From positions 58,277 to 122,276 of the forward strand of contig NZ_QLLR01000015.1 in the NCBI RefSeq assembly GCF_003259615.1: a stretch of DNA of 64,000 nucleotides, written 5' to 3'. The translations under genes were made by a program, and so were the position numbers. Every line of letters starts with the position of its first letter. Position 1 is the first letter of the stretch. Shown here piece by piece: positions 8,462 through 17,058 of the stretch. The DNA is from Pedobacter cryoconitis (GTDB lineage: Bacteria; Bacteroidota; Bacteroidia; Sphingobacteriales; Sphingobacteriaceae). Below the pieces are notes generated by a model. It worked only from the letters and a program-made list of their open reading frames with translations. It was not told the DNA's origin and searched no databases.

Positions 8462-9573
8462 ATATGATCTTTGCTAATTATATTATAAAATTTATCTGCT
8501 ATTACTGTCCAGTTATATTTACTGGTTATTTCCTGTTTGATTTGTTCAAAAGGGTATGCTTTGTCCTCCAATACTGCGCGTAACATGAATTCAAATGCGG
8601 ATTGATCACCGGGGTCAAATAAGTATTTGAAAAAGCCAAATTCTGACATCGCGGTCTGATTAGAACAAATCACCTTACAATCATTCATGGCGGCTTCTAT
8701 AGGCGGGATACCAAATCCTTCTGCCAGTGATGGAAATGCAAAAGCTTCTGCCTGCTGATAAAAAGCGTTCAGATCGGGCCAGCTGATGCCTTCCAGAAAA
8801 TGAATATATTTCCGGTTATCTTCGTTAATCAGGCTTTGTAATTCATTAAAAGCGTCTTGCTCAATTTTCTCTTTTTTACTTCCGATGAACACCAGGTTAT
8901 AGCCTTGTTCATAGAGTTTTAAATTCAAAAAGGCTTTGAGCAGTCCGCCATGATTTTTCCTGGGCTCAAAACGACTGACAAACAGGATATACTTTTCAAT
9001 GCCATATTTCGCTTTGATATTAATGTCAGTTTCTACCTTTCTTGGGCTTACGGTAACCGCATTCGGGGTCACATGAATTTGCTCCTTATCGATCAGAAAC
9101 TTTTTAGAAACATCAAGTCTTGAATATTCTGAAACAGTTAATACGATGTCTGATCTTTTAGCGGAAGCTAAAAAAAGCACCTTTCTGCTGATGCGGTACG
9201 ACCAGGGAAAGTATTGTTTAAATTCTAAAAAAAGCAGGTCATGAACAGTGTTGATAAATTTGCAGTTTTTAATAAAGGGAACAATATACTGGAAGTGTGC
9301 ATAGTCATATTTCCCCTCTTTAATTAACCTGGGATACTCCGTCAGCAATCTTTTCATACTGGAACCTGCATTCAATTGCACAAATTGAAATCTTGGGTCA
9401 GGGAACAGTGCTTTTAAGTGCTGCAGGTCATTTGCACATAAAGAGATTTCGAGCCCTTCGAATTCCACCAGTGCAGAGTATAATCCGTACATGTAAGTGG
9501 CCGTGCCCTGAAAAGAATGATCAAATATATGTGCGTCGAGCAGAATTCTTATCTTTTTTGGTATCAAACTCAT
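8452..9573 (-). CDS. Family 4 glycosyltransferase
   Basis: The 373-residue GT-B protein has an N-terminal acceptor-type domain (RILLDAHIFDHSFQGTATYMYGLY) and a C-terminal Glycos_transf_1 domain with VSRFEPRKNH near residue 212. The EGFGIPPIEAA segment near residue 298 is the EX7E-type donor-binding motif of retaining GT4 enzymes. It should transfer a sugar from a nucleotide donor to the lipid-linked repeat unit. Its ATG overlaps the stop of the preceding gene as TAATG (9571-9575), and its end overlaps the next gene by 10 bp, so all three are translated together. The donor is not predictable from sequence. Confidence 0.87.
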   Translation of the reverse strand: MSLIPKKIRILLDAHIFDHSFQGTATYMYGLYSALVEFEGLEISLCANDLQHLKALFPDPRFQFVQLNAGSSMKRLLTEYPRLIKEGKYDYAHFQYIVPFIKNCKFINTVHDLLFLEFKQYFPWSYRISRKVLFLASAKRSDIVLTVSEYSRLDVSKKFLIDKEQIHVTPNAVTVSPRKVETDINIKAKYGIEKYILFVSRFEPRKNHGGLLKAFLNLKLYEQGYNLVFIGSKKEKIEQDAFNELQSLINEDNRKYIHFLEGISWPDLNAFYQQAEAFAFPSLAEGFGIPPIEAAMNDCKVICSNQTAMSEFGFFKYLFDPGDQSAFEFMLRAVLEDKAYPFEQIKQEITSKYNWTVIADKFYNIISKDHICA

Positions 9574-10679
9574 TATTGTTTATTTAAGGCTTTTTGTAGT
9601 CCTCTGAGGAAGTTTGGTCCTTTTGCAGAGGGAGTCAGGTAAGCACCTTCTCCGTTTTCATTCCATGCGTAGAGCAGTGCAATGTTTTCTTTTGTGGTGT
9701 GCGTTGTATTTTTATTCATCCAGGTCATCATACCGGAAACGGAATTGTAAACTGATTTCTCAGAATAACCGACAAAATAGGGAGCAGTATCATAGGCGTT
9801 ATTTGCCGCTGCCCAAGGCCTTGGGTCCCAGTTCAGGGTTGATACAGGAATATAAGGCAGGTCACTGATTTTAGCCACCCTGTTCCATAGCCTTTTCTCA
9901 GCAGTGCGCATGCTGTCAATTGGAATCTGCGTGGTTTTCGCAGTAAAGCCTGCGCTATGCTGATTATATCCGGTCAGAATATCAAATCCACAGTCTTCTG
10001 CTTGTTTGATACTTTGCGGATCACCAGCAATACAGGCAGCCATCGTCACCCCGCTTAGTCCTTTCGCTATTGCTTCAGTTTTCAAATCCTGAAAAGCACT
10101 TTTAACTGCAGCCGCAGAGCCTAAATTTTTAACAAGACTGGGCACAGAAAACAAAATGAGCAGCGGTTTGCCATTTACTTTTAAATAATTTGGCGTTTGA
10201 AATTGCCTGATCCATTCTGCCTGAACAGTACTCCAGTCTGCCGTCCCGATTTCAAATCCTTTGTGGTTGGCCACCATCAGGCAGTATTCCATTTTACTGG
10301 TATTGGCAGAGCTTTGAAAATACTTCAAGGCATTGTTTAAGGGCTCTGTTCTGTATTTATCCTTCCCGCTATAATACCAGCAGAAGCTAAAGAACGACAG
10401 CCCCGCATTGGAGGCGGCCAGAATTTGCTGGTCAACAACTTTTTGTGAACTCGTAATCCACCCCCATTTCGGCTTCCTGTTCGCAAAGGAATTCATGAGC
10501 TTAGGGCTGATATGCTGTGCATATTTTCCGGTCCATCCATCAAAATAGTAAGCTCCTAATTTAATGTCAGCAGCAGGTTTTTCTTTTGGGCTGCCCTGAA
10601 AGCCACCGGTAAACGGAATAATCGCAATCGCCAGGATCGCTATATTCATTTTGAGGGGAAGAAACGATGTCAAATTCAT
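9573..10679 (-). CDS. Secreted GH99/WbsX-like protein of the capsule operon
   Basis: The 368-residue protein has a hydrophobic N-terminus (about residues 8-26) consistent with a signal peptide or anchor. The following domain, with KLGAYYFDGWTGKYAQH near residue 41, QQILAASNAGLSFFSFCWYY near 87 and LYAWNENGEGAYLTPS near 342, resembles the glycoside hydrolase family 99-like / WbsX domain. GH99 enzymes act on mannosides, and WbsX-like domains occur in O-antigen and capsule clusters. The closing WNEnGEG segment with its Glu residues is preserved. It is encoded between glycosyltransferases (TAATG overlap with the next gene), so it probably edits, trims or releases the polysaccharide outside the cytoplasm rather than degrading food glycans. 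That role is inferred. Confidence 0.65.
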   Translation of the reverse strand: MNLTSFLPLKMNIAILAIAIIPFTGGFQGSPKEKPAADIKLGAYYFDGWTGKYAQHISPKLMNSFANRKPKWGWITSSQKVVDQQILAASNAGLSFFSFCWYYSGKDKYRTEPLNNALKYFQSSANTSKMEYCLMVANHKGFEIGTADWSTVQAEWIRQFQTPNYLKVNGKPLLILFSVPSLVKNLGSAAAVKSAFQDLKTEAIAKGLSGVTMAACIAGDPQSIKQAEDCGFDILTGYNQHSAGFTAKTTQIPIDSMRTAEKRLWNRVAKISDLPYIPVSTLNWDPRPWAAANNAYDTAPYFVGYSEKSVYNSVSGMMTWMNKNTTHTTKENIALLYAWNENGEGAYLTPSAKGPNFLRGLQKALNKQ

Positions 10680-10682
10680 AAG

Positions 10683-11738
10683 CTATTGAAAAACAGTATA
10701 TTCATTACTAAAATACTTTCTTAATTGCGCATAGATATACGTAAATTTCTTTTTTTCTTTACGGGCTAAAAGGTCAATCATCTGTGGGGTGAGCAAAGAA
10801 ATCCCTTTAACGCCAAAAAATTCATGGGCATAAATTATGGTATTAGAATAAACGCCGACAACTTCTTTAAATTTTCCGTTCAACAGCATCGATTCGGCCG
10901 GAATACCATAGTCTTCAAAAAATTCAACCTGGCTGGAGGTGAGCTTACTTAAGGCTTCAATTTTTTCAGGACATGACCTTGGGTGAGGTTTAATAATCAC
11001 CGTCAGCTTCAAATCGTTACAACGTTGAATGAATTTCTCATACAGATTCAGTTCTTCCTGCAAGGGAACAACCTTATCTTCAGAAAGAGATTGACAGAGC
11101 AGCAGCACGTCTTTGCCTTTAAAAGTATCAGCGCCTTCAGTAATTTGATAGGCAGTTTTCAAGACAGACAGAAACTCCTTTTTAAGGCTTGCCAGTGGCA
11201 CATAACACTCCGCACTCACTTCTTCAACCTTACTGAACATGATCACCTGGCTGAAAATGGAATAATAATTTTTATAGACGTAGTATTTAACTTTCGACTG
11301 GATAAACAGGTACCCTGCAATTTGTTTTAACAGGCTGTGGTGTTTGAGTTCCGGCAGATAATCCAGAATGCCATCTTCTGATTTGATATAAGTTTTATCA
11401 TCCCCAAAAAGATCATAAATGATTTTAAAGAGAACCGTTTGCTCGGAAAAGACCAGGATCGTTTCTACTGTTTTAAAGTAATCTTGCCGGAGGGATTGAA
11501 TGATCGCATCTATATATGCGGATGCCGTGTTCGCTTTAGCTTTGGAAAGCACAGAAAGTTGTGACCATTCAATGATCATCCGGATCGTATCCTGATCGGT
11601 ATCGAGTATTTTTATAATCTCAGCAAATGATTTCGGAGAGGATTTCTCTATGATATATTGCGGGTCGATTATATTTTCCTTAAGAATATAGCTCTTAGCC
11701 AAAAGAGCTTGCCATGGACTGCCTACTATGATCAACAT
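10683..11738 (-). CDS. Polysialyltransferase/GT52-like glycosyltransferase with EDG and HP motifs
   Basis: The 351-residue protein opens with MLIIVGSPWQALLA, similar to the 'sPlQ' start of the bacterial polysialyltransferase-like (PF07388) and GT52 families. It carries the two motifs shared by bacterial sialyltransferases of GT38, GT52 and GT80: a D/E-D/E-G motif (EDG, residues 121-123) and an HP motif (KPHPR, residues 250-254). A later YSNT (297-300) sits where the Ser/Thr motif is expected. In these families the HP histidine binds the CMP part of the donor. A CMP-activated acidic sugar is therefore the expected donor, and a KdsB-like CMP-sugar synthetase is four genes upstream. The gene overlaps the end of the Wzy-like gene by 44 bp. 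The family call is moderate; the exact sugar is unknown. Confidence 0.62.
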   Translation of the reverse strand: MLIIVGSPWQALLAKSYILKENIIDPQYIIEKSSPKSFAEIIKILDTDQDTIRMIIEWSQLSVLSKAKANTASAYIDAIIQSLRQDYFKTVETILVFSEQTVLFKIIYDLFGDDKTYIKSEDGILDYLPELKHHSLLKQIAGYLFIQSKVKYYVYKNYYSIFSQVIMFSKVEEVSAECYVPLASLKKEFLSVLKTAYQITEGADTFKGKDVLLLCQSLSEDKVVPLQEELNLYEKFIQRCNDLKLTVIIKPHPRSCPEKIEALSKLTSSQVEFFEDYGIPAESMLLNGKFKEVVGVYSNTIIYAHEFFGVKGISLLTPQMIDLLARKEKKKFTYIYAQLRKYFSNEYTVFQ

Positions 11739-12942
11739 ATATTTTCTTTTCGTTATTTAGCGCTTCAATAGAGATTAGAATTAAAAGGGATAATTCTACG
11801 TAATAAATCAGGGGCAAAAGGAAGGACACCGCCAGGTAAACCAGGATAATAACGGTAGACAGGGAGCCTTTTTTATAATGGACCATTGGAAAGGACAGGT
11901 ATATAAATACAGCTGTCATTAAACCGAGTTCAATAATCACAGACAGGTATCCGGATTCAATAACCAGTGCATTATCAAAAAATGCAGCGGTATGCGCACC
12001 TACTTTACCTAAGCCAATTCCATTGCCAATATTCTCCCATGCGATTTTATAACCCCTGTCCAGACTCTCAAAGTGTCCGGCAGAACTGGTATCTTCTAAA
12101 GAGGTACTGTTGCTCCAGAAAGTATCAATGGTACTGAGTTCCATTTCCTGGATAGCGGTGGGAACAATGAAAAACTGGATGATGACCACCAGTACCAGCA
12201 CAACCAGATATTTTACTGTTTTCGGGGTAAAAATATTCAGGTAAGGAATGGCAAAGAAAAACAGATAGGTCGCAATGGTGGAACGGGTAAAGGTTAGCAC
12301 AAGGCTGATGGTCAGCACCATGCTCAGGGTCTTGGCAAATTTAGCACTAAACAGTTCTTTGTATTTGAACAGGATAACCAAAGCCAGAATTAAATAAACG
12401 CTGTATGGAATGGGCGCAATAAACCCTCCTGCCCCTCTTTGCAGCAAGCCGTAACCAATGTAAAAGGTGAAATTGAGCTTTTCATCGCTAAAGGTGTTTA
12501 CTGGATAACCTGCATTCAGGTAAATACTTTCTCCTAAAAACAGTTGCTGAATAATGGTAAAAATTGCCATCACAAAGGCACCGATAACAAACCATTTACA
12601 AATTCTTTCCCAGTCAATTAAGTCTGACAGTTTGTACAGCGAAATGGTCATTAAAATGGGCAGCAGGTATATCCTATAACTGTAAGCGGCGAGTAAACCG
12701 ACACTGTTAAAGATCAGGTGTGCAGTTAACAGAAAAACGGTACTGAGAAGAATAACCAGCTTTATACCACTTATTTTAGGCCCCTTATGAGTAATAGCCA
12801 GGATAAACAGGGCTAATACTGCTAATTCCTTCCACAGCACGATGAGCGAGAAATACTTTCTGAGGTATCCGTTCACGATCAGTGAATGCCATGGAAGCAA
12901 TAGCACAAGGCTTAAAAATAATCTATTAACTAATGCCTTCAT
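11695..12942 (-). CDS. Wzy-like O-antigen/capsule polymerase
   Basis: This is a highly hydrophobic protein of about 415 residues with some ten membrane segments. There is a long polar, presumably periplasmic loop around residues 255-310 (containing STIDTFWSNSTSLEDTSSAGHFESLDRG), then more helices. That layout, and its place next to the flippase, fits a Wzy or O-antigen-ligase family protein joining repeat units in the periplasm. A reading frame extends upstream to 12984, but I prefer the ATG at 12942 (MKALVNRLFL). It places the first helix correctly and overlaps the flippase end by only 17 bp. Such proteins are assigned by topology more than by motif. Confidence 0.72.
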   Translation of the reverse strand: MKALVNRLFLSLVLLLPWHSLIVNGYLRKYFSLIVLWKELAVLALFILAITHKGPKISGIKLVILLSTVFLLTAHLIFNSVGLLAAYSYRIYLLPILMTISLYKLSDLIDWERICKWFVIGAFVMAIFTIIQQLFLGESIYLNAGYPVNTFSDEKLNFTFYIGYGLLQRGAGGFIAPIPYSVYLILALVILFKYKELFSAKFAKTLSMVLTISLVLTFTRSTIATYLFFFAIPYLNIFTPKTVKYLVVLVLVVIIQFFIVPTAIQEMELSTIDTFWSNSTSLEDTSSAGHFESLDRGYKIAWENIGNGIGLGKVGAHTAAFFDNALVIESGYLSVIIELGLMTAVFIYLSFPMVHYKKGSLSTVIILVYLAVSFLLPLIYYVELSLLILISIEALNNEKKIYVDHSRQSMASSFG

Positions 12943-14161
12943 TATTTGTCTTTTTAAAAATGTAGTAGTAAGAATAAAGCGCAATTAAAAATTCGGCAGC
13001 GAGCAAAGAGGCTATTGAACTGTACTTCAGATAACCCAGGAAATATCCGAGCAGATTCAGGACAAGCACAATCACGAGTCCGTAAATGGTCAGCCTGTTA
13101 AAGATCCCTCCGCCTTCAAATGCCTGCAAAAAAGTAATGGTAAAAAAGGACATACAAACTACACCGATCAGGGCAACGCCAACGTTAAAGTTGAACCGGA
13201 TCACGTCAGAAATAGCAGTCGCCTTTGGCACGATGATATGAATAATCTCCTCCGAATAATTCAGGTAAACAACCAGAAATAAAACGAAACACAGTGTGGC
13301 CCCGAGGTTCAGAAACATGGATAGTTTCAGCGCCTTTTTCCTTTCGAGTTTACAGAAATATGGGTAGACAGAGGTAATCAGTATTGCCCTGCCCATACTG
13401 AAAATATTATAAAAGGTAAAGGCATAAGAGATCATCCCCAGCGTAGTTTTATCAAGCAGAAAACCGACCAGGATCAATCCGATTGAATTATAGGCCCTGG
13501 CACAGAAACTACCCGTAGTAAAAAGCATGGTTTCATTAAACTGGCTTTTAGGCCATGTTTTTTTGATCCCCACCAGCACGAGGTTGGACTTGGTAAACCA
13601 TTTCAAAAAGAATCCGGAAATTATAGCTGCAGCGAGCAATGGGCCAATTTTAGCAACACTGATAATATAACTGTTGGTCAGGTCAAGCTTCTTCCAGATC
13701 AGCAGGTAAAGTACAAGTAAAGCGACCCCGTTTGTGGTCAGGTTGATCAGCGCCTGACTGGAGATTTTACCAACTCCTTTTAAAATCCAGTCGCAGTAAT
13801 AGAGATAGATTACCCCCCATATAATTAAAAGGGTGGCGAAAGTAAGAGAATCTTCAATAAAAAAGGAATAGACAATGGAGAACAATACCCAGACTATAAA
13901 CCCTATAAAACGGAAGGTACTCACGGTAGTTACCATTTTTTTTATGTCCGTAATTTCCTTCAGCTTGATCAGCTCTTTTACACCAAAATTCTGTGAGCCG
14001 AAGTCAATGACAGTCTGCCCTATAGAAGTGATGGTGATAAATAAAGAAAAGTACCCATAAGTACTGACAGAAAAATTCCTGGAAACCAGCAGCACAATAA
14101 TTAAGGTGCAAAGCCTGTTCAGGGATTCAAAGAAAACCGTCTTAAGGATACTGAATTTCAT
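12926..14161 (-). CDS. Wzx-like oligosaccharide flippase
   Basis: The 411-residue polytopic protein has a Polysacc_synt/MATE-like N-terminus (residues 1-75: KTVFFESLNRLCTLIIVLLV, then YGYFSLFITITSIGQTVIDFG) and about twelve predicted hydrophobic helices. It should translocate the undecaprenyl-linked repeat unit across the inner membrane. Its ATG overlaps the stop of the HAD phosphatase gene by 4 bp (ATGA type), and its end overlaps the Wzy-like gene. The tight coupling with the aldolase/CMP-transferase genes upstream suggests the flippase evolved with that sugar. Confidence 0.85.
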   Translation of the reverse strand: MKFSILKTVFFESLNRLCTLIIVLLVSRNFSVSTYGYFSLFITITSIGQTVIDFGSQNFGVKELIKLKEITDIKKMVTTVSTFRFIGFIVWVLFSIVYSFFIEDSLTFATLLIIWGVIYLYYCDWILKGVGKISSQALINLTTNGVALLVLYLLIWKKLDLTNSYIISVAKIGPLLAAAIISGFFLKWFTKSNLVLVGIKKTWPKSQFNETMLFTTGSFCARAYNSIGLILVGFLLDKTTLGMISYAFTFYNIFSMGRAILITSVYPYFCKLERKKALKLSMFLNLGATLCFVLFLVVYLNYSEEIIHIIVPKATAISDVIRFNFNVGVALIGVVCMSFFTITFLQAFEGGGIFNRLTIYGLVIVLVLNLLGYFLGYLKYSSIASLLAAEFLIALYSYYYIFKKTNNEGIS

Positions 14162-14790
14162 TGTGCAGCGATTAGCTTAAATTGTGTGATGTAATTTTCA
14201 GAAAGACGTTTCAGCTCAGGATTGTTATAGCCTGCAAAAGAAATCGTATTGAATTCAGCAGCGTCATAATCATTGATAGAATCACCGATCAGCACGACCT
14301 CATTTTTATCATACTGATTCGCTGTTAATACATTTTCAACGAGTTGTTTTTTGGGTGTCGGAGAGCCGTTGATCGTTTTAAAATACCTCGAAAGACCTAA
14401 TTCATCATTGATCAGCTGAAGTTCTTTACCGTCAGATCCGGAAACAATGTGCATCTGGAAATTCTGCCAGTTGGCTTTAATGAATTCAACGCTGTCAGCA
14501 ATCAACAGTTTTTCATCCAGCAACAGGGAAAGCATAATTTCAGAAAACCGGGCTGCCAGTTCCAATACCTGCGCTTCAGTGATCGTTTCTTTCCTGATCT
14601 GCTCAAAGAAATACCTGAATTTAACATACCTTGAAAGGCCGCCATTCAGTTCATGGTAAGCCATCAGCTCCTCCACTTGTTCTTTAGGATATTTTGCCAA
14701 TACCAGTTCAAATCCTTTTGATCTTATGGGCATGGAGTCCATAATGACCCCATCGAAATCCCATAATATTACTTTATACTTTGATAGCAT
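14158..14790 (-). CDS. HAD-superfamily phosphatase
   Basis: The 210-residue protein has the HAD motifs in order: LWDFDGVIMDS (motif I DxDG, residues 9-19, nucleophile Asp11), IVSGSDGKEL (motif II, near residue 117) and VVLIGDSINDYDA (motif III/IV, near residue 170). It has a helical cap between motifs I and II and so resembles the phosphoglycolate phosphatase/beta-phosphoglucomutase type rather than the capless KdsC. It lies directly between the KdsB-like cytidylyltransferase (17-bp overlap) and the flippase (4-bp overlap). A likely job is dephosphorylating the sugar acid before CMP activation, as KdsC does for Kdo. This is inferred from context. Confidence 0.82.
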   Translation of the reverse strand: MLSKYKVILWDFDGVIMDSMPIRSKGFELVLAKYPKEQVEELMAYHELNGGLSRYVKFRYFFEQIRKETITEAQVLELAARFSEIMLSLLLDEKLLIADSVEFIKANWQNFQMHIVSGSDGKELQLINDELGLSRYFKTINGSPTPKKQLVENVLTANQYDKNEVVLIGDSINDYDAAEFNTISFAGYNNPELKRLSENYITQFKLIAAQ

Positions 14791-15511
14791 CTTCTTTGAG
14801 TTTAGCTAATACTTCTGTTAAGTCTTCCGGATTGTCTATCGCAATAGACTCACTGGACAACTCAATCATTCTCACTTCGTAATTCAGCTCCAGAAATCTT
14901 AAAATTTCAATGTCTTCTTCGGCTTCCAGAACTGTTTTATTTTTTGTTTCAGCAAAAGCTTTTAAAGCCAGGAAAGGAAATGCGTATATACAAACCTGTC
15001 TCCATGCTTTAACAAAGTCCAGGCTTTTATTTCCCGGAACAGGGCTCCTGGACATGTACAAAAGCCTGCCATCCGGTCTGAAAACAACTTTAGGCACTGA
15101 CTTGCTTCTGTACTGTCTTTCATCGGTAATTGAGCAATATCCGTTCAGGATCTCCCCTGGATAAGTATCCAGATGGGAGATCATTTTTGTAATATCATTG
15201 GGGTTAAACAAAGGCTCATCACCCTGAACATTGATGTAATAGTCTGCTTTCACAAGGGCTGCGACTTCAGCTATCCGGTCTGTACCGGTTAAGCAGTGAT
15301 CGGAGGTTAATAAGACCTGAATACCGAAGGACTCGCAATGCTCTACAATGCGCTGATCTTCAGTAGCCACGTATACTAAACTCTTATCTACAGCCTGAAT
15401 ACATTGTTCATAGGTCCGCAATAACATGCTTTTACCGTTTATATCGAGCAGCGGTTTCCCTGGAAACCTGGTCGATTGATACCGTGCGGGAATAACTACA
15501 ATAAAGTTCAT
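14774..15511 (-). CDS. KdsB-like CMP-3-deoxy-ulosonate cytidylyltransferase
   Basis: The roughly 245-residue protein matches the CMP-Kdo synthetase family. PARYQSTRFPGKPL (residues 7-20) is the CTP-binding start, NVQGDEPL (near residue 95) is the metal/nucleotide segment, SRSPVPG follows near residue 135, and EDIEILRFLELNYEVRM is near residue 210. KdsB activates Kdo by transfer to CTP. Here the gene sits in a capsule operon, so its substrate is probably a Kdo-like 3-deoxy-2-ulosonic acid of the polysaccharide. A GTG at 15517 gives two extra residues. I prefer the ATG at 15511, which overlaps the aldolase stop as TAATG. Divergence from housekeeping KdsB cannot be measured here. Confidence 0.82.
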   Translation of the reverse strand: MNFIVVIPARYQSTRFPGKPLLDINGKSMLLRTYEQCIQAVDKSLVYVATEDQRIVEHCESFGIQVLLTSDHCLTGTDRIAEVAALVKADYYINVQGDEPLFNPNDITKMISHLDTYPGEILNGYCSITDERQYRSKSVPKVVFRPDGRLLYMSRSPVPGNKSLDFVKAWRQVCIYAFPFLALKAFAETKNKTVLEAEEDIEILRFLELNYEVRMIELSSESIAIDNPEDLTEVLAKLKEDAIKV

Positions 15512-17052
15512 TAGCACACCAAACTATAGACTGAACCGGACTGTAAGGTTTTATACCTTGTAGGTGTTAAAGAGATAATATCTTTAGCATAAGCTTCCTG
15601 GAAGGTTTGGAATAAAAATTCATTTTCTTCCACCAGGCTTCTTTCCAGCTGAGAAATCGAAGCTTCCTGATAACCGTCAAAACCAGCAATATAAATCTCT
15701 TCGGCTTTTAATTCCAGCGCTGTTTGCAAGGCCAGGATACTGTGCGATTCTTTGAATTTCTCTGTAAAGGAGATCTGTTCAAATTCGAAACACTGATCAT
15801 GGATCTGCGCAGGAATATAAGTCCCCATTTTACGCGGGAATGGAGGGAAAACACAAATTCCTTTAAAATCACCAAGGTCACTGAATACTTTTTCCAAACG
15901 ATGGCCTTCATTTCCTACCAGGCAGTAAAACTGATCTGCCTGAACGTCTTTATAGTACAAGGCATTTTTTGAACTTGAATGTACCACGGCAATATTTTCA
16001 GTCTGGTTGATAAATTCAATGATCGCTTTAGCGTGTTCTACTGAATTTGGCCCGCCTCCCAGGATAAGTACTTTATCGTAAGATTTTGCAGGCTTGAAAA
16101 CCGGCAGCTGCTCATTGTCTTTGATATTGTTCTTTTGATTCTGAAGTGCCCTGACCATACTGTTCAGAGAGTATACACGGGTAGTATACCAGTCCATTAC
16201 ATCTTTTTGAGGCAATGAATTTGATCCTGAAATCATATAAGGTACGTTAGTTCCCCATTCGTATTTTTTCAACAGCTTATCAAAACCGTCCACGACATTT
16301 CCAATCGCATTAAAGTCGATGTCCATGTTATATTTGGTATTCAAAACTGACAGTAACAGTTCAGTTTTTAAATTCCCTGCGCCACGGCCCATTCCTAAAA
16401 TAGTTGAGTCCACAATATCAGCACCGTAATCAATGGCAGTCAAGGAGTTGATCAGTGCCATTTCCAGGTTATTGTGACCGTGGAAACCAATTTTACAATC
16501 AGTCTTTGAACGGATCAGGTCCATAGTTTGTTTCACATCATCAGGAAATACACCTCCGTAACTGTCTACCATGTAGAAATAATCAGCAAGTCCGTCAAGA
16601 CCACTCAGCTCTTCCACGAAATTGCCGTATTGTTTCCATTTAGACATATACATCACGTTGAAACCTACTTCGAAACCGTATCTTTTGATTTCTGCGGCCA
16701 GTTTCAAAGCACGGCCTAATTGCTGCGGGTCCAGTGCGATACGCACCATATCAACGATACCGATGATCGGTTGCAGCAGGTCTGCTACGTGTTCAACTCT
16801 AATATCTTTTTCATTAAAAATGATAACGAGTTTTTTATTGGTCAGACTTTTTAACTCCTGCAGTTCATAGACAGGAGAATAAAAATATTTGCCATAATAT
16901 TCTTTGATAGGAATGCTTCTGTAACCAACCTCTATGTAATCAACTGGCAGGTTGTTTAGAGATGACAGATAAGTATGGACTAAGCTTTTATCGAAGTCCC
17001 AGTTCGTGTAATAACCACCGTCCCTTAAGGTACAATCAAGTATTTTAAACAT
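15511..17052 (-). CDS. DRE-TIM (DmpG/HMGL-like) aldolase fused to a Rossmann-like domain
   Basis: The 513-residue protein has two parts. Residues 1 to about 290 form an HMGL-like TIM barrel: CTLRDGGYYTNWDF (7-20) supplies the Arg10/Asp11 pair, MVDSYG (161-166) an Asp, HGHNN (191-195) the metal-binding HxH, and GMGRGAGN (220-227) the phosphate-loop-like turn. This is the layout of 4-hydroxy-2-oxovalerate aldolase (DmpG), but the DmpG catalytic His position holds Tyr14. Residues from about 325 to 513 form a second domain starting KVLILGGGPNS (327-337), reminiscent of the nucleotide-binding start of DUF115/GT42-type proteins; its function is unknown. The gene overlaps the CMP-transferase gene as TAATG. 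I infer that it builds the carbon skeleton of the sugar acid activated by the next gene. Confidence 0.75.
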   Translation of the reverse strand: MFKILDCTLRDGGYYTNWDFDKSLVHTYLSSLNNLPVDYIEVGYRSIPIKEYYGKYFYSPVYELQELKSLTNKKLVIIFNEKDIRVEHVADLLQPIIGIVDMVRIALDPQQLGRALKLAAEIKRYGFEVGFNVMYMSKWKQYGNFVEELSGLDGLADYFYMVDSYGGVFPDDVKQTMDLIRSKTDCKIGFHGHNNLEMALINSLTAIDYGADIVDSTILGMGRGAGNLKTELLLSVLNTKYNMDIDFNAIGNVVDGFDKLLKKYEWGTNVPYMISGSNSLPQKDVMDWYTTRVYSLNSMVRALQNQKNNIKDNEQLPVFKPAKSYDKVLILGGGPNSVEHAKAIIEFINQTENIAVVHSSSKNALYYKDVQADQFYCLVGNEGHRLEKVFSDLGDFKGICVFPPFPRKMGTYIPAQIHDQCFEFEQISFTEKFKESHSILALQTALELKAEEIYIAGFDGYQEASISQLERSLVEENEFLFQTFQEAYAKDIISLTPTRYKTLQSGSVYSLVC

Positions 17053-17058
17053 AATTAA

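Noticed and set aside
12943..12984. Longer N-terminus for the Wzy-like protein
   Set aside because: It would overlap the flippase gene by 59 bp and add a non-membrane leader; ATG at 12942 fits better.
14774..15511. Housekeeping kdsB for lipopolysaccharide
   Set aside because: Not excluded, but overlapping genes in a capsule operon and the absence of kdsA/waaA nearby make a capsule-specific role more likely.
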